Shown: piece by piece, positions 26,811 to 34,208 of the stretch
Position numbering within the stretch: position 1 is the first letter of the stretch
Layout: the number at the start of each line of letters is the position of its first letter
Assembly (NCBI GenBank): GCA_002483445.1
Contig: DLHY01000153.1
Location: 1-64,000 of the forward strand
Length of the DNA stretch: 64,000 nucleotides
Reading direction: 5' to 3'
Source of the DNA: Blastocatellia bacterium UBA7656
Lineage (GTDB): Bacteria; Acidobacteriota; Blastocatellia; UBA7656
Program-made: the position numbers and the translations under genes
Notes under the pieces: generated by a model
Seen by the model: the letters and a program-made list of their open reading frames with translations, nothing else
Database searches by the model: none
What the model was told of the DNA's origin: nothing

Positions 26811-27842
26811 ATGCAGGCAATAATTCTGGCAGGCGGAAAGGGAACGCGCCTGCGGCCTCTCACGATGCATACGCCGAAACCGATTCTTCCCATAGCGGGC
26901 CGCCCGTTCCTCGTTTATCAACTCGAACTGCTCAAGCGCGCAGGCGTCCGCGATGTGACGCTGTCGCTTTCCTATCAACCGCAAAAAATCGAAGACAAAC
27001 TCGGCGACGGCATAGATCACGATGTGAAGATCAGCTACACCGTCGAGCCTTCGCCGCTCGGAACAGCGGGCGCTTATCGCAACGCAGCAGCATCGATGCG
27101 AGAAACCATCGTGGTGCTCAACGGCGACATACTCGCTGATGTCGATTTGAATGAGATCATAGATTTTCATCGCAATCGAAAAGGCATTGCCACCATCGCG
27201 CTCGCTCGCGTCGATGACCCTCGGGGCTATGGACTCGTCGACCTGGACTCGGAAGCGAAAGTGCGCCGCTTCATCGAAAAACCCAAGCCCGAAGAAATCA
27301 CCTGCGACACGATCAACGCGGGCATCTACGTCCTTGAACCGGAAATGCTCGATTATGTTCCGCAAAATGAGCCTTCGATGTTCGAGTACGGAATTTTTCC
27401 CCGCCTGCTCGAAGCCAGAGAGCCTTTCTACGGATTCACAATCGAGGGATACTGGCGCGACATAGGCACAAGCCCCGGCTATCTTCAGGCAAACCTCGAC
27501 GTGATAGCCGGTCGCGTCCGACTGCTCGACCCCCCCGTCTTTGCGCGCGGAGAAAAATTCGACCCTGCGGCGGAAATCGATTCGGTTTCTCTCGTAGATC
27601 CGACCTGCGCCATAAAAGCAGGCGCGCAGATAATCAATTCGGTCATTGGCCGCAACTGCTACATCGAAGACCGGGCGCGAATAGAAAGCTCCGTTGTGCG
27701 CGGAGGCTCGCGCATCGGCACCGGAGCAGCGGTGCGCGGCGCAGTCATAGGCAAAGGCTGCCACGTGGGCCGCTCGGCTATTGTCGGGGAAGGCGCATCG
27801 ATAGGCGATAAATCAGTTCTTACGGATTACTCTCAAATTTAG
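26811..27842 (+). CDS. Sugar-1-phosphate nucleotidyltransferase (GDP-mannose pyrophosphorylase-like)
   Basis: 343 residues. The N-terminal catalytic domain opens with 'MQAIILAGGKGTRLRPLTMHTPKPILPIAGRPFL', the nucleotide-binding signature, and has 'VVLNGDILADVDL' for metal binding and 'RFIEKPKPEEI' for sugar contact. The C-terminal third has hexapeptide repeats ('GAQIINSVIGRNCYIEDRARIESSVVRGGSRIGTGAAVRGAVIG'), a left-handed beta-helix. It activates a sugar phosphate for cell-envelope polysaccharide; mannose-1-P or heptose-1-P are both possible, the latter given the neighbouring heptosyltransferase. It probably once sat directly upstream of waaF, now separated by a repeat-bounded gene. Confidence 0.88.
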   Translation: MQAIILAGGKGTRLRPLTMHTPKPILPIAGRPFLVYQLELLKRAGVRDVTLSLSYQPQKIEDKLGDGIDHDVKISYTVEPSPLGTAGAYRNAAASMRETIVVLNGDILADVDLNEIIDFHRNRKGIATIALARVDDPRGYGLVDLDSEAKVRRFIEKPKPEEITCDTINAGIYVLEPEMLDYVPQNEPSMFEYGIFPRLLEAREPFYGFTIEGYWRDIGTSPGYLQANLDVIAGRVRLLDPPVFARGEKFDPAAEIDSVSLVDPTCAIKAGAQIINSVIGRNCYIEDRARIESSVVRGGSRIGTGAAVRGAVIGKGCHVGRSAIVGEGASIGDKSVLTDYSQI

Positions 27843-27843
27843 C

Positions 27844-27879
27844 AGAGAGTCTGGAGTCTGGAGTCTGGAGTCTGGAGTC
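27844..27879 (+). repeat. Tandem gagtctg repeat, left copy
   Basis: About five units of gagtctg/ctggagt follow the nucleotidyltransferase stop almost directly. The inverted form occurs at 28345-28378, on the other side of the four-helix-bundle gene. Confidence 0.8.
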
Positions 27880-27933
27880 CGTAGAAAACAGGTTATACTC
27901 CGGCCTTCAATCTCGAATAAGGCGGGCAAGGAG

Positions 27934-28305
27934 ATGGCCACCTTCAAAAGGTTCGAAGACATAAATGCATGGCAGAAGGCAAGACAGGCGACTCGACAGA
28001 TTTATGAAATAACTTCCGAAGGCAGCTTTGCCAGAGACTACAGCCTGCGCGATCAGCTTCGACGCGCTTCGGTTTCAATAATGGCCAACATCGCTGAGGG
28101 TTTTGGAAGGCACTCGGATAAAGAGTTCTCTCATTTTCTCAGCCTCGCTCACGGCTCGGCGGCAGAGACTCAATCACATTTGTACGTCGCTCTCGATTTC
28201 AACTATATCGATCAGGAGCAATTTTCCAGCCTGTATGAACTTCTGAACGAGGTTTCGCGAATGACGCTGGCCCTTGCTCAACATCTCAGAGGATCAAAAT
28301 TATGA
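27934..28305 (+). CDS. Four-helix-bundle protein (S23/avd-like)
   Basis: 123 residues; the family first described from 23S rRNA intervening sequences. 'FKRFEDINAWQKARQATRQIYEITSEGSFARDYSLRDQLRRASVSIMANIAEGFGRHSDKEFSHFLSLAHGSAAETQSHLYVALDFNYID' matches it along its length. No rRNA is near, so it is a free-standing copy; relatives serve as accessory proteins in diversity-generating retroelements, but no reverse transcriptase is present. The function of free copies is unknown. The gene is bracketed by inverted heptamer arrays, looking like an inserted cassette. AAGGAG precedes the ATG. Confidence 0.9.
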   Translation: MATFKRFEDINAWQKARQATRQIYEITSEGSFARDYSLRDQLRRASVSIMANIAEGFGRHSDKEFSHFLSLAHGSAAETQSHLYVALDFNYIDQEQFSSLYELLNEVSRMTLALAQHLRGSKL

Positions 28306-28344
28306 AACCGCGCCACTGGCCTGACCACGCAGAAATCCAGGCGT

Positions 28345-28378
28345 TGGACTCCAGACTCCAGACTCCAGACTCCAGACT
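28345..28378 (-). repeat. Tandem gactcca repeat, right copy (inverted)
   Basis: Units of actccag run up to three bases before the waaF ATG and are the inverted form of the array at 27844-27879. They replace the place where a ribosome-binding site would be expected. Confidence 0.8.
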
Positions 28379-28381
28379 TTT

Positions 28382-29422
28382 ATGAAAGTAATGATTCGCG
28401 CGCCTAACTGGGTAGGGGACGCCGTGATGGCTGTGCCTGCATTGCGCGAGATCAGGCGCATCTTTGATAAAGCTCATATCACTTTGTTCGCTCGACCGTG
28501 GGTTGCCGGACTGTTCGAGGGAGAACGGCTTGCTGATGATCTCATTCCCGTCACCGACACGAGCGGAGTGGTTCGATCAGTCGGCGGATTTTTCCGGGAC
28601 GCGCGGCGACTCAGGCGCGAGCGTTTCGATTATGCGGTGCTGCTTCAAAACGCTTTCAGCGCGGCGATGATGGCTAAAGCCGCAGGCGCGCGAACCGTCG
28701 TCGGATATCCCACCGACGCGAGGCGCGCGCTTCTCGATCACATTATCGATTTCGAGCCTGACTATAAATCGAGGCATCAGGTTTTCTATTACCTCAAGAT
28801 CGCTTCTCAGCTTGAAGAAAAACTCGCGGGCGCAAGCCGCGTCGATATGACGCAGGAGCCGCGGCTTCACGTATCAAATGAAGATCGGATGCGGGCGAGG
28901 CTTTTGCTTGCGCGATTCGGCGTCGAAGAAGGGAGGCCGCTGGTCGCGCTCAATCCGGGAGCTACCAACAGCCGGGCAAAGCAATGGAAGGCAGAGAGAT
29001 TCGCCAGCGCGGCTGATCTTCTCGCGGAGCGCGACGGATTTCAGACCATCATAATCGGAGCCGCAAGCGACCGCGAAGCGGCTGATGCGGTTGCGCGCGA
29101 GATGCAATCCCCCGCGGCATTGATGGCCGGAGAGACTACCATCGCGGAGTTGAAAGCTCTGCTTGCCTCGTCGTCGCTCGTCATTTCAAATGACACAGGT
29201 CCGGCGCATGTGTCGGCGGCGCTCGGCATTCCTACCGTCGTCATATTCGGCCCGACCGAGCATTTCGCCACTCGCCCGCTTTCGTCGGTCGCCGCCGTGG
29301 TTCGCCACCCCGTAGAATGCTCGCCCTGTATGTTGAGAGAGTGTCCCATAGATCATCGCTGCATGACGCGAGTCGAAGTCGCGGATGTTTATCATGCCGC
29401 GAAGAAACTGCTCGGTGATTGA
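28382..29422 (+). CDS. waaF: ADP-heptose:LPS heptosyltransferase
   Basis: Glycosyltransferase family 9 enzyme, 346 residues, adding heptose to the LPS inner core at the cytoplasmic face of the inner membrane. 'MIRAPNWVGDAVMAVPALREIRRIF' is the WaaF N-terminal signature; 'LVALNPGATNSRAKQWKAERFA' and 'LVISNDTGPAHVSAALGIPTVVIFGPTEH' form the nucleotide-sugar site. It implies a Gram-negative envelope with heptose-containing LPS. The start lies three bases after a repeat array, with no visible Shine-Dalgarno, so expression may have been changed by the insertion. A palindromic terminator follows. Confidence 0.93.
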   Translation: MKVMIRAPNWVGDAVMAVPALREIRRIFDKAHITLFARPWVAGLFEGERLADDLIPVTDTSGVVRSVGGFFRDARRLRRERFDYAVLLQNAFSAAMMAKAAGARTVVGYPTDARRALLDHIIDFEPDYKSRHQVFYYLKIASQLEEKLAGASRVDMTQEPRLHVSNEDRMRARLLLARFGVEEGRPLVALNPGATNSRAKQWKAERFASAADLLAERDGFQTIIIGAASDREAADAVAREMQSPAALMAGETTIAELKALLASSSLVISNDTGPAHVSAALGIPTVVIFGPTEHFATRPLSSVAAVVRHPVECSPCMLRECPIDHRCMTRVEVADVYHAAKKLLGD

Positions 29423-29432
29423 AAAGGAAGGA

Positions 29433-29452
29433 GGGCAGCTCGCGAGCTGCCC
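29433..29452 (+). terminator. Terminator hairpin after waaF
   Basis: GGGCAGCTCGCGAGCTGCCC is a perfect 20-base palindrome, ten base pairs in all, followed by cttt. It lies 10 bases after the waaF stop. The T-run is short, so termination may be partial. Confidence 0.7.
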
Positions 29453-29887
29453 TTTGGCATTTATCCGCTGTTTGGTCTTCAATGGGTTCTACTGAGAAAT
29501 AAGAGCGCGGAACCTGATGGAAAAATACATCCTGTCAAATAGAGATCCTGGAGGTTCCCTCGGGCTTTTCGAGATGACACAGCGCGACTTGAAAAGGGGA
29601 ACAAAACGGCAGGCTGACGGATATTAACGTTATGGGATTGCCGCACTATGAGGAACCCGCGCTTGTGGATCAGCGTTAAACTCTCGAAGCGAAAGAGCGA
29701 AGCGCGGTTTGGCAATCGAGTTGAAACTATTATAATGAAGTTGTCACTAACCGGAGTTGAAATTTATTTCCGTTCTTGAACTAATACGCATTGGCTTTTT
29801 TCAGAGAGTGAAGTTTCCAGACCCAAGCCGTCCGGCTCAGGCAGATCGCTCTGATGGAATATTTTGTCGGGAAGGAGGATTTGTGAG
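29453..29887. other. Intergenic gap with one promoter-like site
   Basis: About 430 bases without a convincing gene. An open frame on the minus strand at 29479-29715 has no family resemblance or good start and is treated as chance. A promoter-like site at 29709-29736 and a GGAGG just before 29888 are the only signals seen. Confidence 0.5.
29709..29736 (+). promoter_or_regulatory. Sigma-70-type promoter candidate
   Basis: TTGGCA (29709-29714) and TATAAT (29731-29736) are separated by 16 bases. This would give a leader of roughly 145 bases for the thioredoxin/TPR gene at 29888. Confidence 0.5.
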
Positions 29888-31666
29888 ATGAAGTTCAAGC
29901 TCGCAATTTCGATGATGATGATTTTGTCCCTGTGTGCAATGGCGCAGACTCAGGCTCAACAACCCAAAGATCCGCAGGAAAAACCCAAAGACGAAAAGGC
30001 CGAGGAGAAAAAACCGCCTGCAAGACCGCAGCAGCCGCCGGAGTTTGCGGCTTATTCTCAGGCCACTCGAATATCCGATCCGCAAAAACGAATCGAAGCC
30101 CTTGAGAAAGTCCTTGCCGATTTTCCCAAAGCCGATTCGTTCGTGGTCGGCATGATTCATCAGGCCATTCTCAGTTCCATGTCCAGGGCCTGGCCTGATC
30201 AGAAAGAAAAGATTCTGGCCCAGGCTCAAAAATATCTGGAACTCTTCCCTGAACCCAATCGAAGCGCCTCCGGCACTGGCGCCATCACGCCGTCTCCTGG
30301 GGGGAGGCCTGGAAACAGTCGAGGCGTCGCTTACAACACCGTCGCCTCTATTCTGCTCGGAGCCGGTATCCTGCTCGATGAGGCCAAAGATTTCGCTGAA
30401 AAAGGACTGGCTTCGCTCGACGAGACAGCCTATATCGAAGCTCAGAAAAAAATGTACGAAGCGGGCAAACGGCCCGCCCCCAAGGATGAAGAACTGGCGA
30501 AATCTTTCCGCTTGATGCGCGCTGGATACACCTCGGTGCTGGGACGCATTCTTCTCAAGAAGGGGAACGTCGCGGGAGCGGAAAAGCTGTTGAAGGATTC
30601 TTATGAAGCAAATCCCACCAATACGGCGACAGCCATCGCGCTTGCCGAGATTGCCGAAAAAGCTGGCAATGATAAAGCCGCTCTGGATTACCTCGCCATA
30701 GCCATCCTGAGCGGGCGAGCCGCGAAGGATGACCGCAGGAAGTTCGAAGAGCTTTACAGCAAAACTCATAACAACTCGATGAGCGGCATGGGCGCTTTCC
30801 TCGATGAGCGATACAAAAAAGCTTTTCCCGCGCCCATACATGTCGAGCATTATAAGCCCACCGCGTCGCGATCCCGCCGTGTGGTGCTTGCCGAAGTCTT
30901 CACCGGAGCGGGCTGCCCTCCGTGCGTTGCGGCAGACCTCGGGTTTGATGCGATGATGGAGAGGTATTCGCGCAATGAAGTCGCCGTCATCATGTATCAC
31001 CAGCACATCCCGCTGCCTGACCCGATGACCAACGCGGCGGTGCAGAATCGTTTCAAATTCTATGAGGGCGGAGGCGTGCCGACTTACGTCATCGATGGAA
31101 AGAAAGAAAGCGGCGGCGGCACGCGCGAGATGACTCGCCAGTTCTATGACCGCGTCAACCCTGTGATAGAAAAGCAACTCGAAACCGCAGCCGAAGCCGA
31201 TCTGAAACTCGAAGCCACGATGGACGGAAACGTAGTCAAAGTCAAAGCGATGGTCGAACGTGTCAAGGCCGAAGGCGAGGTCAAACTGCAAATCGTCCTT
31301 GCTGAAGAAATGCTTCGCTACAGCGGCGAAAACGGCGTGCGATTCCATCCCATGGTAGTCCGCGCGCTGGGCGGAAAGGATGCGGCAGGCTTCCTTGTAG
31401 ATATTTCGAAACCCGCCATGCTTGAAGAAACATTCGACATTCCCAAAATAGTCGAGGGCCTGAAAGCTCATCTGGACGATTTCGAAACCAAACGCAACAG
31501 CGCCAGCCCTGAAAGCAAAGACAAATTCGCCTTTTCCGAAAAGAAACACGAAATCGATGCGAATAAACTTTCGGTGGTAGCATTCGTTCAGGACGAAAAG
31601 ACCAAAAAGATCCTTCAGGCCATTTATGTCAGGGTAACGCCTAAAGAAGCCGCTGCGTCCAGATGA
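29888..31666 (+). CDS. Exported TPR-thioredoxin-fold protein
   Basis: 592 residues from the ATG at 29888, behind GGAGG. Signal peptide MKFKLAISMMMILSLCAMAQTQA, then a Lys/Pro/Glu-rich linker. Residues about 45-290 are helical TPR-like ('GRILLKKGNVAGAEKLLKDSYEANPTNTATAIALAEIAEKAGNDKAALDYL'). A thioredoxin-like domain follows with CPPC at 343-346 ('VFTGAGCPPCVAADLGFDAM') and the cis-Pro region 'GGGVPTYVIDG'. The remaining C-terminus is beta-rich. It is probably a periplasmic thiol oxidoreductase or a redox-sensing scaffold, and the next gene encodes a DsbD-alpha-like protein, 21 bases downstream, which fits electron delivery. Confidence 0.87.
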   Translation: MKFKLAISMMMILSLCAMAQTQAQQPKDPQEKPKDEKAEEKKPPARPQQPPEFAAYSQATRISDPQKRIEALEKVLADFPKADSFVVGMIHQAILSSMSRAWPDQKEKILAQAQKYLELFPEPNRSASGTGAITPSPGGRPGNSRGVAYNTVASILLGAGILLDEAKDFAEKGLASLDETAYIEAQKKMYEAGKRPAPKDEELAKSFRLMRAGYTSVLGRILLKKGNVAGAEKLLKDSYEANPTNTATAIALAEIAEKAGNDKAALDYLAIAILSGRAAKDDRRKFEELYSKTHNNSMSGMGAFLDERYKKAFPAPIHVEHYKPTASRSRRVVLAEVFTGAGCPPCVAADLGFDAMMERYSRNEVAVIMYHQHIPLPDPMTNAAVQNRFKFYEGGGVPTYVIDGKKESGGGTREMTRQFYDRVNPVIEKQLETAAEADLKLEATMDGNVVKVKAMVERVKAEGEVKLQIVLAEEMLRYSGENGVRFHPMVVRALGGKDAAGFLVDISKPAMLEETFDIPKIVEGLKAHLDDFETKRNSASPESKDKFAFSEKKHEIDANKLSVVAFVQDEKTKKILQAIYVRVTPKEAAASR

Positions 31667-31687
31667 AAAGGAGAAAGACACGCGCTG

Positions 31688-32203
31688 ATGTTGAAGAGAT
31701 TTTTTTTCATAGCGTTCGTTCTGGTGGCTGCCCGACTTGCAGCCACCGACTTCGTTTTCGCCCAGGATGATCCCATCAGGTGGTCGATCAAGCCGCCAGA
31801 GGTGAAAGGTGCGATCAGACCGGGCGATAAATTTTCAGTCAAGCTCACAGCGGAAATCGACGCGGGCTGGCACCTGTACTCGATCTCCCAGCCTTCGGGC
31901 GGCCCGATACCCACGCGCATCACTCTGCCTCCGGATCAACCCTTCAAGATTGCGGGCAAAATCATCAGCCCTGATCCTCTCGTAGCTCACGATCCGAACT
32001 TCGATATCGATACGGAGTACTACGCGGGATCGGCTGTTTTCACTCTTCCGTTGAAGGTCGATTCCAATGCTCCTGCGGGAAAAACCCGATTGCAGGTGAC
32101 GACTTTCTTCCAGTCCTGCAACGATGAACTGTGCCTGCCGCCGAAAACCGTCAAGCTGGAAATCCCCATAGAGATCACAGCCGATGCTCGGAAAAAGGAC
32201 TGA
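31688..32203 (+). CDS. DsbD N-terminal (alpha) domain-like periplasmic protein
   Basis: 171 residues with a signal peptide ending near FVFAQ. The mature part, 'VKLTAEIDAGWHLYSISQPSGGPIPTRITLPP' and 'LQVTTFFQSCNDELCLPPKTVKLEIPI', is the immunoglobulin-like DsbD alpha domain, with the redox Cys pair at 144 and 149. The membrane (beta) and gamma thioredoxin domains of full DsbD are absent, so it is a stand-alone domain. It likely exchanges electrons with the CPPC protein encoded directly upstream; the transmembrane donor is not in the window. Confidence 0.88.
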   Translation: MLKRFFFIAFVLVAARLAATDFVFAQDDPIRWSIKPPEVKGAIRPGDKFSVKLTAEIDAGWHLYSISQPSGGPIPTRITLPPDQPFKIAGKIISPDPLVAHDPNFDIDTEYYAGSAVFTLPLKVDSNAPAGKTRLQVTTFFQSCNDELCLPPKTVKLEIPIEITADARKKD

Positions 32204-32395
32204 AAGGCGCGCGGCTGAAACTCAATCCCGGCAAACACTGCCGCAACCGACGATGATTTGAAAAGAGGAGGAAAGTCGATTTCCTCCTTTTTTTCCTCAC
32301 TCGCCGCAATGCCGAAAACGCATTGAAAAAATCGCTGATGAGAAACATCATGCGTGTGCTTTTGGTTTGCGCAATTCATTTCAGGAGGATAAAGA

Positions 32396-34162
32396 TTGAA
32401 ACGCTCACTGGCTCTGCTTATGATCGCTTTGCTTGCGCCGCTTCCGCTCCTGGCTCAGAATCACGCTTCCCTCGATCTCGATGACCTCAATCCGCCGCAG
32501 GGAGTGATGGCGGGCCTCATCCGCCGCTACACGGTTGATCGCGGGAATCTGACGCGCTTCTACACCGCCGGGCCGACCGATGCGCGCCGCAATCGCTTCA
32601 GACAGTTCTATACCGAATGGCTTGCGGCATCCAGTAAACCCGATTTCGACTCGATGAGCATGGATGACCGCGCCGACTTCATCCTCTTCAAAAATCACCT
32701 CGAATACGAATTACAACAACTCGACCTTGAAGCCCGACGACTCGACGAGGTGAAGTCTCTCGTTCCATTTGCTGCCGTGTTGATGGCGCTCGAAGACGCG
32801 CGGCGGCGGATGGAGCCGATGGATTCTCCCAAAACGGCGGCGCTGCTCACTCGCATAGCGAAAGAGATAGAAGAGACTCGCAAATCGCTTGACGTCTCGC
32901 TCAAGCCCGATTCCAAAACCGCGAAGCCTAAGCGAACGATTGCCAATCGCGCTGCCGCCATCATCATTGATCTTCGCAACACGTTGAAGAACTGGTTCGG
33001 CTTCTACAACGGCTACGATCCGGTCTTCACCTGGTGGGTCGGCGACCCGTACAAACGGCTGGATGAGGCTCTGCAAGCCCATTCCGCGTTCCTGCGCGAA
33101 AAGCTCGTCGAAGTCAAAGCGGACGACAACAACGCCATCATAGGCGATCCCATCGGGCGCGAGGCGTTGATGATCGAGCTTCAGCGCGAGATGATTCCCT
33201 ACACGCCCGAAGAGTTGATAGCCATAGCCAATAAGGAGATGGCCTGGTGCGAGGCGGAGATGATTCGAGCCTCGCGCGATCTCGGAATGGGCGACGACTG
33301 GCACAAGGCGCTCGAACATGTGAAAAATCTTTACGTCGAACCGGGCAAACAGCCGCAACTCATACGCGAGCTTGCTATAGAAGCCATTGAGTTCGTCGAT
33401 AAGCACGACCTTGTGACAGTCCCCCGGCTTGCCCGCGATACGTGGCGGATGGAGATGATGACGCCTGAGCGACAACTCGTTTCTCCGTTCTTTCTCGGAG
33501 GAGAAATCATACAGGTGTCATATCCCACAAACACGATGACCCACGAGGCGAAGATGATGAGTATGCGCGGGAACAATCCGCATTTTTCTCGCGCGACCGT
33601 ACATCATGAACTCATCCCCGGCCATCACCTTCAGGGGTTTATGACCGCCCGCTACAAAACGCATCGGCAAATCTTCAACACTCCGTTCTGGGGCGAGGGC
33701 TGGGCGCTTTACTGGGAGTTCCTGCTTTGGGACATGAATTTTCCGAAAACGCCTGAAGACCGAATAGGGATGCTTTTCTGGCGAATGCATCGCTGCGCGA
33801 GGATCATTTTTTCGTTGAGCTTTCACCTCGAACAGATGACCCCTCAGCAGTGCATCGATCTTCTGGTAAAGAAAGTCGGCCATGAATCAGACAACGCGAC
33901 AGCCGAAGTGCGCCGTTCTTTCGCAGGCCAGTACGGCCCGCTTTATCAAATCGCTTACATGATCGGCGGGCTTCAGTTCCGCTCTCTGCATCGGGAACTG
34001 GTCGAGTCGGGAAAGATGACCAATCGTCAGTTTCACGACACCATTCTCAAGAACAACCGGATTCCTGTGGAGATGGTGCGCGCGATTCTGACCTCTCAGC
34101 GGCTCCCGCTCGATTACAAGCCGAACTGGAAGTTTTACGGCCCGAATCCGAAGGAGAAATGA
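32396..34162 (+). CDS. Exported DUF885 family protein (metallopeptidase-like)
   Basis: 588 residues starting at a TTG, chosen because CAGGAGG lies about eight bases upstream and a signal peptide follows (KRSLALLMIALLAPLPLLAQ). The DUF885 signature HHELIPGHHLQGF lies at about 403-415 with H404-E405 and H410-H411 as probable metal ligands, plus 'FWGEGWALYWEFLLW' some 30 residues later, a gluzincin-like arrangement. Family members are thought to be zinc carboxypeptidase- or dipeptidase-like, but substrates are largely unknown. Monocistronic; convergent with glnE. Confidence 0.88.
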   Translation: MKRSLALLMIALLAPLPLLAQNHASLDLDDLNPPQGVMAGLIRRYTVDRGNLTRFYTAGPTDARRNRFRQFYTEWLAASSKPDFDSMSMDDRADFILFKNHLEYELQQLDLEARRLDEVKSLVPFAAVLMALEDARRRMEPMDSPKTAALLTRIAKEIEETRKSLDVSLKPDSKTAKPKRTIANRAAAIIIDLRNTLKNWFGFYNGYDPVFTWWVGDPYKRLDEALQAHSAFLREKLVEVKADDNNAIIGDPIGREALMIELQREMIPYTPEELIAIANKEMAWCEAEMIRASRDLGMGDDWHKALEHVKNLYVEPGKQPQLIRELAIEAIEFVDKHDLVTVPRLARDTWRMEMMTPERQLVSPFFLGGEIIQVSYPTNTMTHEAKMMSMRGNNPHFSRATVHHELIPGHHLQGFMTARYKTHRQIFNTPFWGEGWALYWEFLLWDMNFPKTPEDRIGMLFWRMHRCARIIFSLSFHLEQMTPQQCIDLLVKKVGHESDNATAEVRRSFAGQYGPLYQIAYMIGGLQFRSLHRELVESGKMTNRQFHDTILKNNRIPVEMVRAILTSQRLPLDYKPNWKFYGPNPKEK

Positions 34163-34208
34163 GCCTGACAACTCGGATTTGCGCTCGTGAAAGTGTTAGC
34201 AAGGGCCA

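Noticed and set aside
26655..27764. Minus-strand open frame of 369 codons
   Set aside because: Antisense to the nucleotidyltransferase gene, whose signature motifs leave no doubt about the real strand.
27844..28378. Possible CRISPR array
   Set aside because: Units are contiguous heptamers without spacers; no cas gene is near.
29479..29715. Small gene on the minus strand in the waaF downstream gap
   Set aside because: No Shine-Dalgarno, no recognisable domain, and composition like chance frames.
29837..31681. Minus-strand open frame of 614 codons
   Set aside because: Antisense shadow of the TPR-thioredoxin gene; Phe/His/Arg-rich translation typical of a reverse-frame artefact.
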